From positions 1 through 37,974 of the forward strand of contig JAXHTF010000046.1 in assembly GCA_034211275.1 (NCBI GenBank): a stretch of 37,974 nt of DNA. The letters run 5' to 3'. The notes beneath the pieces were generated by a model. It was given only the letters and a program-made list of their open reading frames with translations. It did not search any database and was not told where the DNA came from. This DNA comes from Acidobacteriota bacterium (GTDB lineage: Bacteria > Acidobacteriota > Thermoanaerobaculia > Multivoradales > JAHZIX01). Positions 1 through 9,011 of the stretch are shown here, piece by piece (position 1 is the first letter of the stretch; each line of letters begins with the position of its first letter). The position numbers were made by a program, and so were the translations under genes.

Positions 1-1749
1 CTACCGCGCCCGCGCCTCCACGACCTCACAAGCTACCACCAGAATCTCTCCGGAACCGTCGCGGAATTCCGCGGCCTCCAGCGCCAGCTGCTCTAGAGCA
101 AAGGATTCGACGCCTTCGGCGCGGGCCCGGATGCGTTGGGAGAAGGGTGCAAAGTAGGCGCCGCGGCGGTGGGTGATCACCTCGTTTCGGTAGGCCCGCC
201 GGTCGATTACCAGCAGGTCGACACCGTACTTCCGGCAGAAATCGGCCGCCGGCTCGAGGTCTGGGGCTGCGGCGTAGTAGGCGTCGAAAAAGTCCTCGAG
301 GCGCTCGGTCATCGACCGCCAATAGGTGGTGAAGTAGGGATTGGAGAGCTCATAGCTGATCACCACCCGGCGGCCGGTGAACAGGGGGATCCCGTCGCCG
401 AGGGTGGGGAAGGGGGCGATGAGGGTGTCCTCGGGCAGCGTTTGGAGGTAGGCGTAGAGCTCTCCGGAACGGGAATAGTCGTCCAGGCCCACGCCGTCCA
501 GCGCCGGTGCGGTGAGCAGCAGGCCCGCCAGCGCCGCCGCCAGGGCCCAGGGCCCGGCGCGGCGGGGAAGCCGGGCCAGGAACCAGGCTCCGAGGGCGGC
601 GAGCGCCAAGATCGCCAAGAGGGGCAGCGAGTACATGACATAGCGCCGGGGCAGAAAGAGTCGGAAGAGCAGAACCTCGGCGGCGGCGTACAGGCCGTAG
701 CTGGCCAGGAACAGGGCCAGGAGGGCCGGCGGTAGGCGCAGTGGATGCCGCTGCTGCTCCTGGTGTCGGCGCCGGACGGCGAGCCCTAGGGCGAGGGCCA
801 GCAGCGCCAAGATGCCCCAGAGCTCGACCCTGGGCATCCTCCGGGGTGGGTTGCCGGGGAGGAGCTGCCGCAGGTTGGGCAGCGAGCGCCGGAGGCTCTC
901 CTCCAGCACCCCGTAGGGACCGGGGGTGGGGAGATGGGTCTGACGGCCGCCGGCGTAGAACTCCGGCGACTGGCGCATCTCCTCGCCGGAGATCAGTGGC
1001 CCGATGCGTGGCTCCTGGGTCAGGGTGTATTTGGCCACCAGGACCCCACCCCCGAGGAGCAGCCCCACCAAGATCGGCATCCACATCTTCCGTTGGCTCA
1101 TCAGCCCACTGAGACTCTTGCGGAACCTCCGGTCCTCCGGGCTCCCCGTGCCACCCTGCCAGCCCTCGAAGAGACCGGCCAGTGCGGCGGTGCCTCCGGC
1201 GAGGAGAAAGGCCATGGGGTAAAGGAGGGCAGCGGCGGGGAGCAGCCAGGCCAGCCACCGATGACGCCGGGCTACCAACAGGTCGAGGGTGAGGAGCAGG
1301 ATGGGCACGGCGAAGGCTCGCGGGTGGGCACCGGCCATCTTTTGCAGAAAGAACGGGGAGAAGGCGAAAAGAGTCGCCGCCAGCAGTGCCCCGGGAACGC
1401 CGGCGAAACGGGCCGCCAGCCGGCCGACGAGGAGCACCGAGAGAGCGAAGAGGAAGAGCGGCAGCCAGCGGCTCAAGGTGAGGGGATCCACCACCACCGA
1501 GGCCACCCGGTAGAGGGCTCGAAAGCCCCAGGGCTGGTAGTCCCGGGCATAGACCGTCAGCAGGTCGTCCTGAAAGCGCTCCGGGTGCTCCCATTGCTGC
1601 ATCCAGTAGATGTGCTGGTGGGAGTCGTTGTTGACCACATAGGGTTCGGTGAGGGTCGCCCGATGGGCCCAGGCGGCGAGCAGGAGACCTGCGAGAAAGA
1701 GGCCGAGCCACAGTAGCGCCTGCCACCGAGTCTCCGACAGCGAGCTCAT
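1..1749 (-). CDS. Multi-pass membrane protein, GT-C glycosyltransferase-like
   Basis: A 582-residue integral membrane protein; the stop codon is the first triplet of the window, so the gene is complete. The first hydrophobic helix (about residues 9-27) is followed by a polar segment rich in His, Asp, Trp and Tyr containing NNDSHQHIYWMQQW. About ten further hydrophobic segments follow, then a soluble C-terminal domain of about 130 residues. This layout, an acidic/His-rich first extracytoplasmic loop after TM1 with a soluble C-terminus, is that of GT-C glycosyltransferases acting on lipid-linked sugars; the assignment is by architecture only. The ATG at 1749 overlaps the upstream gene's TGA by 4 bp (ATGA), so the two are probably translationally coupled. 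An open frame continues upstream but lies inside the neighbour and looks non-coding. Pairing with an O-antigen-ligase-like gene supports a role in surface glycans. Substrate unknown. Confidence 0.75.
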   Translation of the reverse strand: MSSLSETRWQALLWLGLFLAGLLLAAWAHRATLTEPYVVNNDSHQHIYWMQQWEHPERFQDDLLTVYARDYQPWGFRALYRVASVVVDPLTLSRWLPLFLFALSVLLVGRLAARFAGVPGALLAATLFAFSPFFLQKMAGAHPRAFAVPILLLTLDLLVARRHRWLAWLLPAAALLYPMAFLLAGGTAALAGLFEGWQGGTGSPEDRRFRKSLSGLMSQRKMWMPILVGLLLGGGVLVAKYTLTQEPRIGPLISGEEMRQSPEFYAGGRQTHLPTPGPYGVLEESLRRSLPNLRQLLPGNPPRRMPRVELWGILALLALALGLAVRRRHQEQQRHPLRLPPALLALFLASYGLYAAAEVLLFRLFLPRRYVMYSLPLLAILALAALGAWFLARLPRRAGPWALAAALAGLLLTAPALDGVGLDDYSRSGELYAYLQTLPEDTLIAPFPTLGDGIPLFTGRRVVISYELSNPYFTTYWRSMTERLEDFFDAYYAAAPDLEPAADFCRKYGVDLLVIDRRAYRNEVITHRRGAYFAPFSQRIRARAEGVESFALEQLALEAAEFRDGSGEILVVACEVVEARAR

Positions 1750-3641
1750 GGAGCGGCGTCCTCCTGCGCCTTGGGAGCCTCGCTGGTTCCCCGGGGCTCC
1801 AAGCTCACCGCCAGCGCAAGGGTCAGCCCCCAAATCGGCGCCAGGCGGAAGTTGAGGATCTCCGGCGACGCCAGGCTCCACACCGCATACCCGATCCAGG
1901 CGGCGGTGAGGGCGGCGAGGAGCGCCCGCCGGGGGCCCGGCGGTGTTCGGAGGCAGCTCTGTGCCAGCCAGCGAATCCACAGGCCGAAGGCGCCGAGCAC
2001 CGCCAGCGCACCGGCGAGACCGAGCTTGAAGAGCAGGAAGAGATAGAAGTTGTGGATGTAGTTGAGGTCCTGGGCGTCGAGGCGGGACGAGAGGGGAACG
2101 ATGCTCGAGCTACGTAGCGAATACGAGGCGCCGAGGCCGAAGCCCAGGAGCTTGCGGTACCAGGGGGCCTCCAGGAAGCGATAGATCAGCGTGCGGCTCT
2201 CCTCCAGCCGGTAGGCGGCGGATCCGCGCATGGCCCGGGAGCCGATGGAGAGGGGGTCGAGGCTCGAGCGCAGGCGGTCCGCCATGAAGGCGAGCTGCTC
2301 CAGCAACCGGCCGGTGGCGGGGTCCCCCAGGCGCTCCAGCTCCAGCCGGTGCAGGAGCCAGCGCTGGGGAGGGGACTCCGGCGACGGCGAGCCCGAGCCC
2401 GGGTCGGGATAGCGGCCGTGGAAAACGACGCGTGCTTGGATGGTGCCTTCCGGGACCAGTCCCGTGACCGAAGGCTGGCGCCAGCCCAGGCCGGGCTCGG
2501 CGCAGGCGGTGAGCACGCCTAGCAGCGCCCGCTCTTCGTCGAGCCACCACAGGGAGACGCAGCCTTTGGCATCCCCCGGGCTGCTCCCGGCGGTGCTCTT
2601 CAGATGGGCAGTGCTCTTCAGATGTGCCGTCAAGCGGTAGAGCCCGGGTTCCGTCACCGGTACCGTCTGCGGTATCCGCACGACCTCGCTATCGGGCGGA
2701 AGAACCCAGCTCAGCGCGCGCCGGAATTTGCCGCCGGTCCACGGGGCTTCCTCGAGGTTGAGCCCCGGCGGCACCATCGGTTCTCCTGCGGGGTCCTCCG
2801 GCAGGATGTGGGAGGCGTCCCGCCCCGGCATCAAGTCCGGACGCTGGGCCGTTTCCCACCACCACAGGGCGCGCTCCACGGCGAGAAGCGGCAGCAGCAA
2901 CAACCCCAGCAGGATCAGTCCCCGCCACCAGCGCACCCGAGGAGCGGCGAAGGCCAGGAAGATCAACAACGCCAGCGGCGTGATGAGCAAGAGACCCCGG
3001 ATGCCGGAGCCCAGCATGTAGGTCCCCAGGATCGCCAGGGCGACGCCCCATAGCACTTGCAGCCATCGGGTGCGGCGAGCCAGCAAGGCCAGGAGAAACA
3101 ACAGGGCCAGCAGGGACGGGCCGGCGATGGACACCGAATTGGCGAAGTACAGGCGTCCCACGGGACGGCCGGAGAGCAAGCGACCGGCGGCGTCCAGCAG
3201 ATGCGCCGCCGCCGCAAGGGTCACCGTCATCGCCAGAACCGGCGGGAGCCAGGCGAGGCCGGATTTGCCGGGATCGGCCTCCGAATCTGACCCGGAGCGC
3301 TCCACAGCCAGCCCCGCCAGGGCTGCCAGGGGGAGCAAGCCCATGGAAAGCACCTGGCCCGCGACCCTGCCCAACGGCTGGCCGGAGAGGATCCCCACCA
3401 GACCTCCCAGCGCTGCAGCAGCGGCGTAGAGAAGCAGTCCGAGGAGCACCGCCCGGGGGCAGCTGCGCCAGCGTCGAAGCCAGCCGGCCCGACCCAGGCC
3501 CCAGAGGCAGAGCACTCCCGTCGCCGCCAGGATCGCCGCCGCCTGATAGCGCAAGCTGCCCTCGAAGGAGAGCCAGCGGGTGGCGTAGGGGGTGAGCAGG
3601 ATGAGAGCGGCCAGGGCGGCGGTTACCGCGGCGCTGCCCAC
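1746..3641 (-). CDS. O-antigen ligase/polymerase-like (Wzy_C-type) membrane protein
   Basis: A 631-residue protein with about ten hydrophobic segments in two blocks separated by a large soluble loop (roughly residues 260-480). The C-terminal block carries a conserved-looking HNFYLFLLFKLG stretch preceded by a Gly-rich GFGLGASYS segment, the usual signature of the Wzy_C/WaaL/PglL family, which transfers or polymerises undecaprenyl-linked glycans at the periplasmic face. The loop is unusually long for the family. Its middle part, with a YRLTAHLKS strand, SLWWLDEE and GWRQPSV, reads like a beta-sandwich carbohydrate-binding module. An in-frame 18-bp tandem duplication (TAHLKS twice) lies in it. 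The start is a GTG at 3641 with no strong Shine-Dalgarno, so the N-terminus may shift. It is first in a two-gene operon with the GT-C-like gene. Confidence 0.78.
   Translation of the reverse strand: MGSAAVTAALAALILLTPYATRWLSFEGSLRYQAAAILAATGVLCLWGLGRAGWLRRWRSCPRAVLLGLLLYAAAAALGGLVGILSGQPLGRVAGQVLSMGLLPLAALAGLAVERSGSDSEADPGKSGLAWLPPVLAMTVTLAAAAHLLDAAGRLLSGRPVGRLYFANSVSIAGPSLLALLFLLALLARRTRWLQVLWGVALAILGTYMLGSGIRGLLLITPLALLIFLAFAAPRVRWWRGLILLGLLLLPLLAVERALWWWETAQRPDLMPGRDASHILPEDPAGEPMVPPGLNLEEAPWTGGKFRRALSWVLPPDSEVVRIPQTVPVTEPGLYRLTAHLKSTAHLKSTAGSSPGDAKGCVSLWWLDEERALLGVLTACAEPGLGWRQPSVTGLVPEGTIQARVVFHGRYPDPGSGSPSPESPPQRWLLHRLELERLGDPATGRLLEQLAFMADRLRSSLDPLSIGSRAMRGSAAYRLEESRTLIYRFLEAPWYRKLLGFGLGASYSLRSSSIVPLSSRLDAQDLNYIHNFYLFLLFKLGLAGALAVLGAFGLWIRWLAQSCLRTPPGPRRALLAALTAAWIGYAVWSLASPEILNFRLAPIWGLTLALAVSLEPRGTSEAPKAQEDAAP
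2593..2628 (-). repeat. In-frame 18-bp tandem duplication
   Basis: Two adjacent 18-base units, 2593-2610 and 2611-2628, are identical over their first 14 bases (GTGCTCTTCAGATG on the plus strand). In the O-antigen-ligase-like protein they encode the six-residue duplication TAHLKS-TAHLKS inside the large soluble loop. This looks like a recent slippage duplication that keeps frame. Confidence 0.85.
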
Positions 3642-3881
3642 GGCGGGCTGCGGAAGACCTGCGGAAGCTGGTGGCTTCGCGGTAGATGCGGCGGGAGTTC
3701 GGTGGGAAAAAAACAGGGGGTTGGCCTCTTGGGACGACTGCGAGACCCTAGTCTACTCCAGCCCTCGGGACCAGTCTGTCCCCGGGGCCGGAGCGGTGGT
3801 AGCCTTGGCGCCGACATTGGCCGGGCCGATGGTCTCCTCGATGGAGCGGGGACGATCCCGGCGCGGCCGCGGAGGATTTGG

Positions 3882-4865
3882 ATGGCTGAGCAGAAGAAAA
3901 CGATTTGCGTCACCGGCGGGGCCGGATTCATCGGTTCCCACTTGGTGGACGCATTCCTGCGCCGGGGGCACCGAGTGCTGGTCATCGACGATCTTTCTAC
4001 CGGCCGAGAGGGGAATCTGGCTTCGGCGGCGGAGTTTCACCCGCTGGACGTGGTGTCGCCGGAGGCGGCGAAAGTGGTGGAGGACTCCGGGGCGGACCTG
4101 CTGGTGCACCAGGCGGCGCAGATGAACGTTCGGCGCTCGGTCACCGACGTGCTCCACGACGGCCGGACCAACGTTCTCGGCGGTTTGAATATGTTCGAAG
4201 CCGCCCGCCGCGGTGGCGTGCCCCAGATCCTCTTCGCCTCCACCGGCGGCGCTATCTACGGCGACCAGGAGGTCTTCCCGGCGCCGGAGGAGCATCCGCT
4301 ACGCCCCCTCTCTCCCTACGGCGTCAGCAAGCTGGCCAGTGAGAGCTATCTCTACTACTACCACCAGACCTACGGCATGGACGTCACCTGTCTGCGCTAT
4401 GCCAACGTCTACGGCCCGCGCCAGAATCCCCATGGAGAGGCCGGGGTCATCGCCATCTTCCTGCAATTGCTGCTGGCGGGGCAGATCCCCACCATCTACG
4501 GAGATGGCCTGCAGACCCGGGATTACGTGCACATCGACGATGTGGTGGCGGCGAATCTTGCGGCGGCGAACTTGGGGCTGACCAAACTGGAACTGAACAG
4601 CGAGCCCGGGTACCGCATCTACAACGTCGGCACCGGCGTCGAGACCTCGGTGGTAGATCTCTACCGCCTCATCGCCGAGTCCTTGGGCAGCAGCGTCGAG
4701 CCCCGTCATGGCGCCGCCAAGGCCGGCGAGCAGCTGCGTTCGTCGGTGGACCCCCGGCGGGCCTTGCGGGAGCTCGACCTCCCCGAGCCTCGTTCCCTGG
4801 CCAGCGGCTTGCCGGAGACGGTGCAATGGTTCGCCGGCCAGGCGGCGGACGTCCCGGCCACTTAG
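3882..4865 (+). CDS. NAD-dependent epimerase/dehydratase (extended SDR, GalE-like)
   Basis: A 327-residue extended short-chain dehydrogenase/reductase. The N-terminal Rossmann glycine motif TGGAGFIGSH is at residues 11-20, an acidic NAD-ribose contact follows in VIDDLSTG, and the catalytic YxxxK is Y146-GVS-K150. FASTGGAIYG supplies the Ser/Thr of the triad region, and RYANVYGPRQNPHGEAG is the usual substrate-loop region of UDP-glucose 4-epimerases. The likely reaction is C4 epimerisation of a UDP-hexose or UDP-HexNAc. The exact sugar cannot be read from sequence; a dTDP/GDP-sugar dehydratase is less likely. The ATG at 3882 has GGAGGA at 3871-3876. It is divergent from the glycan membrane genes across 240 bp, suggesting shared supply of nucleotide sugar for surface glycans. 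Confidence 0.9.
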   Translation: MAEQKKTICVTGGAGFIGSHLVDAFLRRGHRVLVIDDLSTGREGNLASAAEFHPLDVVSPEAAKVVEDSGADLLVHQAAQMNVRRSVTDVLHDGRTNVLGGLNMFEAARRGGVPQILFASTGGAIYGDQEVFPAPEEHPLRPLSPYGVSKLASESYLYYYHQTYGMDVTCLRYANVYGPRQNPHGEAGVIAIFLQLLLAGQIPTIYGDGLQTRDYVHIDDVVAANLAAANLGLTKLELNSEPGYRIYNVGTGVETSVVDLYRLIAESLGSSVEPRHGAAKAGEQLRSSVDPRRALRELDLPEPRSLASGLPETVQWFAGQAADVPAT

Positions 4866-4927
4866 ACCGACCCAGATTCTGCCCGTCGCCGGCGGACGGT
4901 GGCGGCGCTTTGGAGGACCCACTGACC

Positions 4928-5809
4928 ATGAAGCTCCGATTCCTACTGCCCCTCGCCCTCCTGCTCCTCGCCAGCACCGGCTGCGTCACCCTGGACATGT
5001 TGCTCCAGGTGCAACCCGACGGCAGCGGCCGGTTGAATACCGAGATTCGCATTCAGAACGCCTTCCTGCAGCTGGCGGAGGGCATGGTGGGCGCCGGCGG
5101 CAGCACCTCCGGCGATGCCGGCATCTTTTCCGAGGCCAATCTGTTGAAGATGGCCAAGGGCTTGGGGCCGGGAGCCGAGTTGATCTCCCACGAGCCGGTG
5201 GAGGACCCATACACCAGCGGTGTGAAGGCGGTCTTCGCCATTCCCGACGTGCGTGCCATGAGCTTCGACGCGGTCCCCGTGGCCCCCAACCGCAACACCC
5301 AGGGCACGGTGGATCTGGAGCAGGGGGACGGCCGCACCACCCTGCTGCTGACCTTCCCGGCGCCGGAGGAGGCCTCCGGCAAGCCGCTCCTCCAGGGGGC
5401 CGACGTCGAGGGCATGAAGGATCTGCTTACCGGGCTGAAGATCAACCTGGCGGTGCAGGTGCCGGGGAAGATCCTCGAGACCAACAGCCCCTTTGCCAGC
5501 GGCGACCAGGTGACGGTGGCGGCGCTGGATCTGGATCAGCTGCTGGCGGATCCCGAGGGCATCGCAACGCTGACCTCCGCTTCCGCCAGCACCATCGCTC
5601 AGGTGGGGGAGCTGCTCAACGGCTTCGCCGGAGTCCGCTTCCATCCGGAGGAAGAGCTGCGGGTGGTGTACCAGACTCCCAAGGGCGCGAAGCTGAAGCC
5701 CGCTCCCAAAGCGCCGTCGACGGCCCAGGAGCCTCCGGCACCGGAAGCCCCGAAGAAGCCCATGGCCTCCGAAAAGCCCGCCCAGGAAACCGAGGGCGGG
5801 GAGGGATGA
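4928..5809 (+). CDS. Lipoprotein of unknown function
   Basis: A 293-residue predicted lipoprotein. The N-terminus has Lys/Arg, a Leu-rich hydrophobic core and the lipobox LASTGC, so the mature protein would begin at Cys20. The first mature strand (VTLDMLLQVQPDGSGRL) resembles lipoproteins of the DUF3153/LppM type, where a Cys is followed by beta-strands and a 'dGsg' turn; this is only a resemblance. The last 45 residues are a Pro/Ala/Lys/Glu-rich, probably disordered tail (KPAPKAPSTAQEPPAPEAP). It starts 62 bp after the epimerase stop and ends 7 bp before the acyl-CoA dehydrogenase GTG, so the three genes may form one transcript. Function unknown. Confidence 0.8.
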   Translation: MKLRFLLPLALLLLASTGCVTLDMLLQVQPDGSGRLNTEIRIQNAFLQLAEGMVGAGGSTSGDAGIFSEANLLKMAKGLGPGAELISHEPVEDPYTSGVKAVFAIPDVRAMSFDAVPVAPNRNTQGTVDLEQGDGRTTLLLTFPAPEEASGKPLLQGADVEGMKDLLTGLKINLAVQVPGKILETNSPFASGDQVTVAALDLDQLLADPEGIATLTSASASTIAQVGELLNGFAGVRFHPEEELRVVYQTPKGAKLKPAPKAPSTAQEPPAPEAPKKPMASEKPAQETEGGEG

Positions 5810-5816
5810 CCCGGCG

Positions 5817-7466
5817 GTGAGCGGCGGCCCGGATCACGGATTCTGCCAAGAGCCACCCCGCCTCGGCGACCCTTACGCGGAGGACGAGGTGCTCCGGGGC
5901 TACCTGCGGCGGGTGTTGCCGGGAGACCTTCTGGAGCAGCTGGAGCCGGAGCTGGAGGAGATGGCGCGGCTCGCCGTCGAGCTCTATCACCGGAGCCTGG
6001 AAGACCGCCTCCACGAGCCGGAACACATTCCCTACGACCCCTGGGGCCGCCATGTGGACGAGATCCGGGTCACCGCGGTGTGGCAGGCGGCGGAGCGCAT
6101 CGCGGCGGAGAAGGGCCTGGTGGCCACGGGCTACGAGGAGCGCTTCGGCCGCTGGGCGCGGGTCGCCCAATTCGCTCTCGTCTATCTCTTCACCCCGTCC
6201 TCCGACCTTTACAGCTGCCCCCTGGCCATGACCGACGGCGCTGCCGGCACTCTGCGGCGCACCGCCTCGGAGGAGCTACGGCAGCGGGCGGTGCCCCAGC
6301 TCCTCAGTCGGGACCCGAAGGAGTTCTGGACTAGCGGTCAGTGGATGACCGAAACCGCCGGCGGCTCCGACGTCGGTCGCTCGGAGACCATCGCCCGCCA
6401 GGACGCCGATGGCACCTGGCGACTGTGGGGGCGCAAATGGTTCACCTCGGCGGTGAATTCCCAGATGGCCCTGACCTTGGCGCGGCCGGAAGTGGACGGT
6501 GCTACGACTCCCGGCGGAAGGGGACTGGCCCTCTTCTATGTCGAGACTCGGGACCAGGAGGGCTTGCCCAATCGGCTGCGGGTGGCTCGCCTCAAGGACA
6601 AGTTGGGAACCCGCAAGCTGCCCACCGCCGAGCTTTTGCTGGAGGGTACGCCGGCGATCCCGGTGTCGGGGTTGGAGCGCGGCGTCAAGCACATCACGCC
6701 GATGCTCAACATCACCCGCACCTGGAACGCCGTCAGCTCCGCCTCGTTCCTGCGCCGGGGGCTGGCCCTGGCCTGGGATTACGCCGGCCGGCGGGTGGCC
6801 TTCGGCGCACCGATCCTCGAGCAGCCGCTGCATCGGGATACCTTGGAAGGCCTGGCGGCGGAGACCGCCGGCGCCTTCCATCTGACCTTCCGCACCGTCG
6901 AGCTCTTGGGTTTGGTGGAAGCCGAGGAGGCGTCGCCGGAGGAGGAGCGTCTCCTGCGCCTGCTCACTCCGCTGGCCAAGCTGACCACCGCCAAGCAGTC
7001 GGTTGCGGGCTGTAGCGAGGTTCTAGAAGCTTTCGGTGGCGCTGGCTACGTGGAGGACACGGGGCTGCCTTCCCTGCTGCGGGACGCCCAAGTGCTGCCC
7101 ATCTGGGAGGGCACCACCAACGTCCTCTCCCTGGATCTGCTGCGGGCCCTCCAGGAAACCGGCGGCCTGGGCCCCATCGCCGCCGAGCTGGACCGCTGCC
7201 TGGCGGACTCTCCCGACCTCCTCATCGGCCCCGCCGCCGTCGCTCGGGAAGCCTTCGAAGCCGCCTCGCGGTGGCTGCGAGAGCACCAAGACCGCCCCAG
7301 CAACCTCCAGGCCGGCGCCCGCCGCCTCGCCCTCACCCTCGGCCGCACCCTCGAGCTGGCCCTGCTCATCCAACAGGCCGCCTGGTCCCTAGCCCAAGGG
7401 GACCCTCTCCCCGTCACCACCGCCCAGCGCTTCGCCGACGAGGGCGTCTCGCGGCTTCACGGCTAA
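5817..7466 (+). CDS. Acyl-CoA dehydrogenase, AidB/ACAD11-like
   Basis: A 549-residue flavoprotein of the acyl-CoA dehydrogenase superfamily. The central signature WMTETAGGSDVGRSET and the C-terminal WEGTTNVLSLDLLRAL are hallmarks; the 'MTE-GGSDV' form and the length (E. coli AidB is about 540) place it with AidB-like proteins rather than the roughly 380-residue classic enzymes. The N-terminal 150 residues form an AidB-type lead-in (YDPWGRHVDEIRV). AidB-like members bind FAD, have weak dehydrogenase activity, and in E. coli protect DNA from alkylation; whether this one does either is unknown. The start is GTG at 5817; no closer alternative gives the conserved N-terminus. It ends convergently with the sulfatase-like gene, 33 bp apart. 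Confidence 0.85.
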   Translation: MSGGPDHGFCQEPPRLGDPYAEDEVLRGYLRRVLPGDLLEQLEPELEEMARLAVELYHRSLEDRLHEPEHIPYDPWGRHVDEIRVTAVWQAAERIAAEKGLVATGYEERFGRWARVAQFALVYLFTPSSDLYSCPLAMTDGAAGTLRRTASEELRQRAVPQLLSRDPKEFWTSGQWMTETAGGSDVGRSETIARQDADGTWRLWGRKWFTSAVNSQMALTLARPEVDGATTPGGRGLALFYVETRDQEGLPNRLRVARLKDKLGTRKLPTAELLLEGTPAIPVSGLERGVKHITPMLNITRTWNAVSSASFLRRGLALAWDYAGRRVAFGAPILEQPLHRDTLEGLAAETAGAFHLTFRTVELLGLVEAEEASPEEERLLRLLTPLAKLTTAKQSVAGCSEVLEAFGGAGYVEDTGLPSLLRDAQVLPIWEGTTNVLSLDLLRALQETGGLGPIAAELDRCLADSPDLLIGPAAVAREAFEAASRWLREHQDRPSNLQAGARRLALTLGRTLELALLIQQAAWSLAQGDPLPVTTAQRFADEGVSRLHG

Positions 7467-7499
7467 GCTTTTTCCCCTGGGCGCAGGCTTCGGCAGCTC

Positions 7500-9011
7500 C
7501 TAGGGGCCCAATCCCGTATCCCGCGGGATGCGGCGGGGGAGAGTGCGCTCTTCGAGCTCTTCCTGGGGAGTGTCCAGCTGCAGGTAGCCGAGGGCGGCGA
7601 GGCTGGAGCGGGTTTCGGAGTCGAGGGTTTGGCTCTCGCGCTGGGCCGCAAGGGATTCGAGGCGGTTGTGGTGGTTGATCAGACCGCGGCGGAGCTCCGG
7701 TAGCTCGGCCGCTTGTTGGGCCTCCGTGAGAGGAGAGTGCTCGGTGGTGGGGGAGAGCTCTCGCGGGTCTTGCTCCAGATCGAAGAGACGGTCGTGGGGA
7801 GCGTCGACGGAGTGGATGAGCTTGGCGGGCCATTGCATCCAGGCGAGGGCACCGCGGCCGTCGAGGTCGAGATGGAACCAATGCTCCCGGTCACTGCCCA
7901 GGTCTTCGCGGCGCACCAGCGGTGCCCACAGGGAGCTGCCGGAGCCGTCTTCGGCGAGCTCGGGGGATAGGCCCAAGGCGTCGAGGGCGGTGGCCAGGAA
8001 GTCCAGCTGGTGGAAGGTGCGGACGGGGTCCTCCGGCACGGCAGGGGCTTCGGGAACGGCAGGGTCCTCAGGAGCGGCGGGGGCCTCGGCTCCGAGGCTG
8101 CCGTCCCGAGCCCAGAAGATCAACGGCACCCGGATCGCCTCCTGGTAGAGGCCGGTGCCGTGGGTGAGCTCGCCGTGCTCCAAGAACTCCTCGCCGTGAT
8201 CCGAGGTCACCACCACCAGAGTGCGCTCCAGCAGACCCTGCTCCTCCAGCCCGGCCAGCAGATGCCGGACCTCTTCGTCCACTTGGTGAATCTCGCCGTC
8301 GTATTGGTCGATCATCCGCCGCAGCACCTCCGGCGTCATCTCGGTGCGGCCGTTGCGCACCTGCCGGGGCTGGACGAAGCCCTCCACCGGCGGTCCGTCG
8401 GCGAGCCCCTGGTCGGTGAACAGGCGGGGCGGGTGGTAGGGATCGTGGGGATCGACGTAGTGAGCGTAGAGAAAGAACGGCGGGCGGAGCTCCTGGGCCA
8501 GCGCCAGGGACTTGGCGGTGACCCTTGGGCCATCGATCTTGCCCGTGGGGTGGGTCATTTCGAAGTGCCGAAAGCCGCGGTCGAAGCCGAATTTGCGTCC
8601 GACATTGCGGTTGCCCACGTAGGCGGCGGTGTCGAAACCCTTTTCCGCCAGGAGCTCCGGCAGGTAGGGCACCTCTGCCGGCAAGGCGTCGGCGCGGCCC
8701 ACCGCCTGGTGACGCTGGGGCGGGAAGCCGGTGAGCAGGGTGGCCACCGAGGGCTTGGTCCAGGACGATGCGGCATAGCCCTGGACGGCGATGCCCTCGC
8801 TCTGTAGCCGGGTCAGGGTGGGGGCGGTGTTGCGGTGGTAGCCATATCCCGGCAAGTGGTCGCTGCGCAGGGTGTCGATGAGGATCACCACCAGGTTGTC
8901 GTAGCGTGGCGCCGGCTCGGGCCGCGACCAGAGATCCGTGCAGGCGCTCGAGAGGAGCGCCGCCGAGAAGAGAACCGCTGCGAGCAGCCAGGCCAGGTCC
9001 GGGCGCTTCAC
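7500..9011 (-). CDS. Sulfatase-fold lipoprotein with Thr at the nucleophile position
   Basis: A 503-residue protein of the alkaline-phosphatase/sulfatase superfamily. The chosen GTG at 9011 overlaps the TGA of the upstream hemG-like gene (GTGA) and gives a clean lipoprotein signal (LLAAVLFSAALLSSAC, Cys about residue 24). Metal-binding elements are visible: NLVVILIDTLRSDHL near the N-terminus and TSDHGEEFLEHGELTHGTG in the middle. The site that is Cys/Ser-x-Pro-x-Arg in true sulfatases reads W-T-K-P-S-V: a Thr sits where formylglycine would be made and the Arg is Val. That argues for a Thr nucleophile, as in phosphoethanolamine/phosphoglycerol transferases, or a phosphodiesterase/phosphonate-hydrolase-like activity, rather than sulfate-ester hydrolysis. 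The C-terminal 50 residues are a charged helix. Third gene after hemE and hemG, with no obvious link to heme. Confidence 0.85.
   Translation of the reverse strand: MKRPDLAWLLAAVLFSAALLSSACTDLWSRPEPAPRYDNLVVILIDTLRSDHLPGYGYHRNTAPTLTRLQSEGIAVQGYAASSWTKPSVATLLTGFPPQRHQAVGRADALPAEVPYLPELLAEKGFDTAAYVGNRNVGRKFGFDRGFRHFEMTHPTGKIDGPRVTAKSLALAQELRPPFFLYAHYVDPHDPYHPPRLFTDQGLADGPPVEGFVQPRQVRNGRTEMTPEVLRRMIDQYDGEIHQVDEEVRHLLAGLEEQGLLERTLVVVTSDHGEEFLEHGELTHGTGLYQEAIRVPLIFWARDGSLGAEAPAAPEDPAVPEAPAVPEDPVRTFHQLDFLATALDALGLSPELAEDGSGSSLWAPLVRREDLGSDREHWFHLDLDGRGALAWMQWPAKLIHSVDAPHDRLFDLEQDPRELSPTTEHSPLTEAQQAAELPELRRGLINHHNRLESLAAQRESQTLDSETRSSLAALGYLQLDTPQEELEERTLPRRIPRDTGLGP

Noticed and set aside
7467-7499. 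Bidirectional terminator between the acyl-CoA dehydrogenase and the sulfatase-like gene.
   Set aside because: The 33-bp gap has a short T-run but no convincing stem of 5 bp or more next to it.
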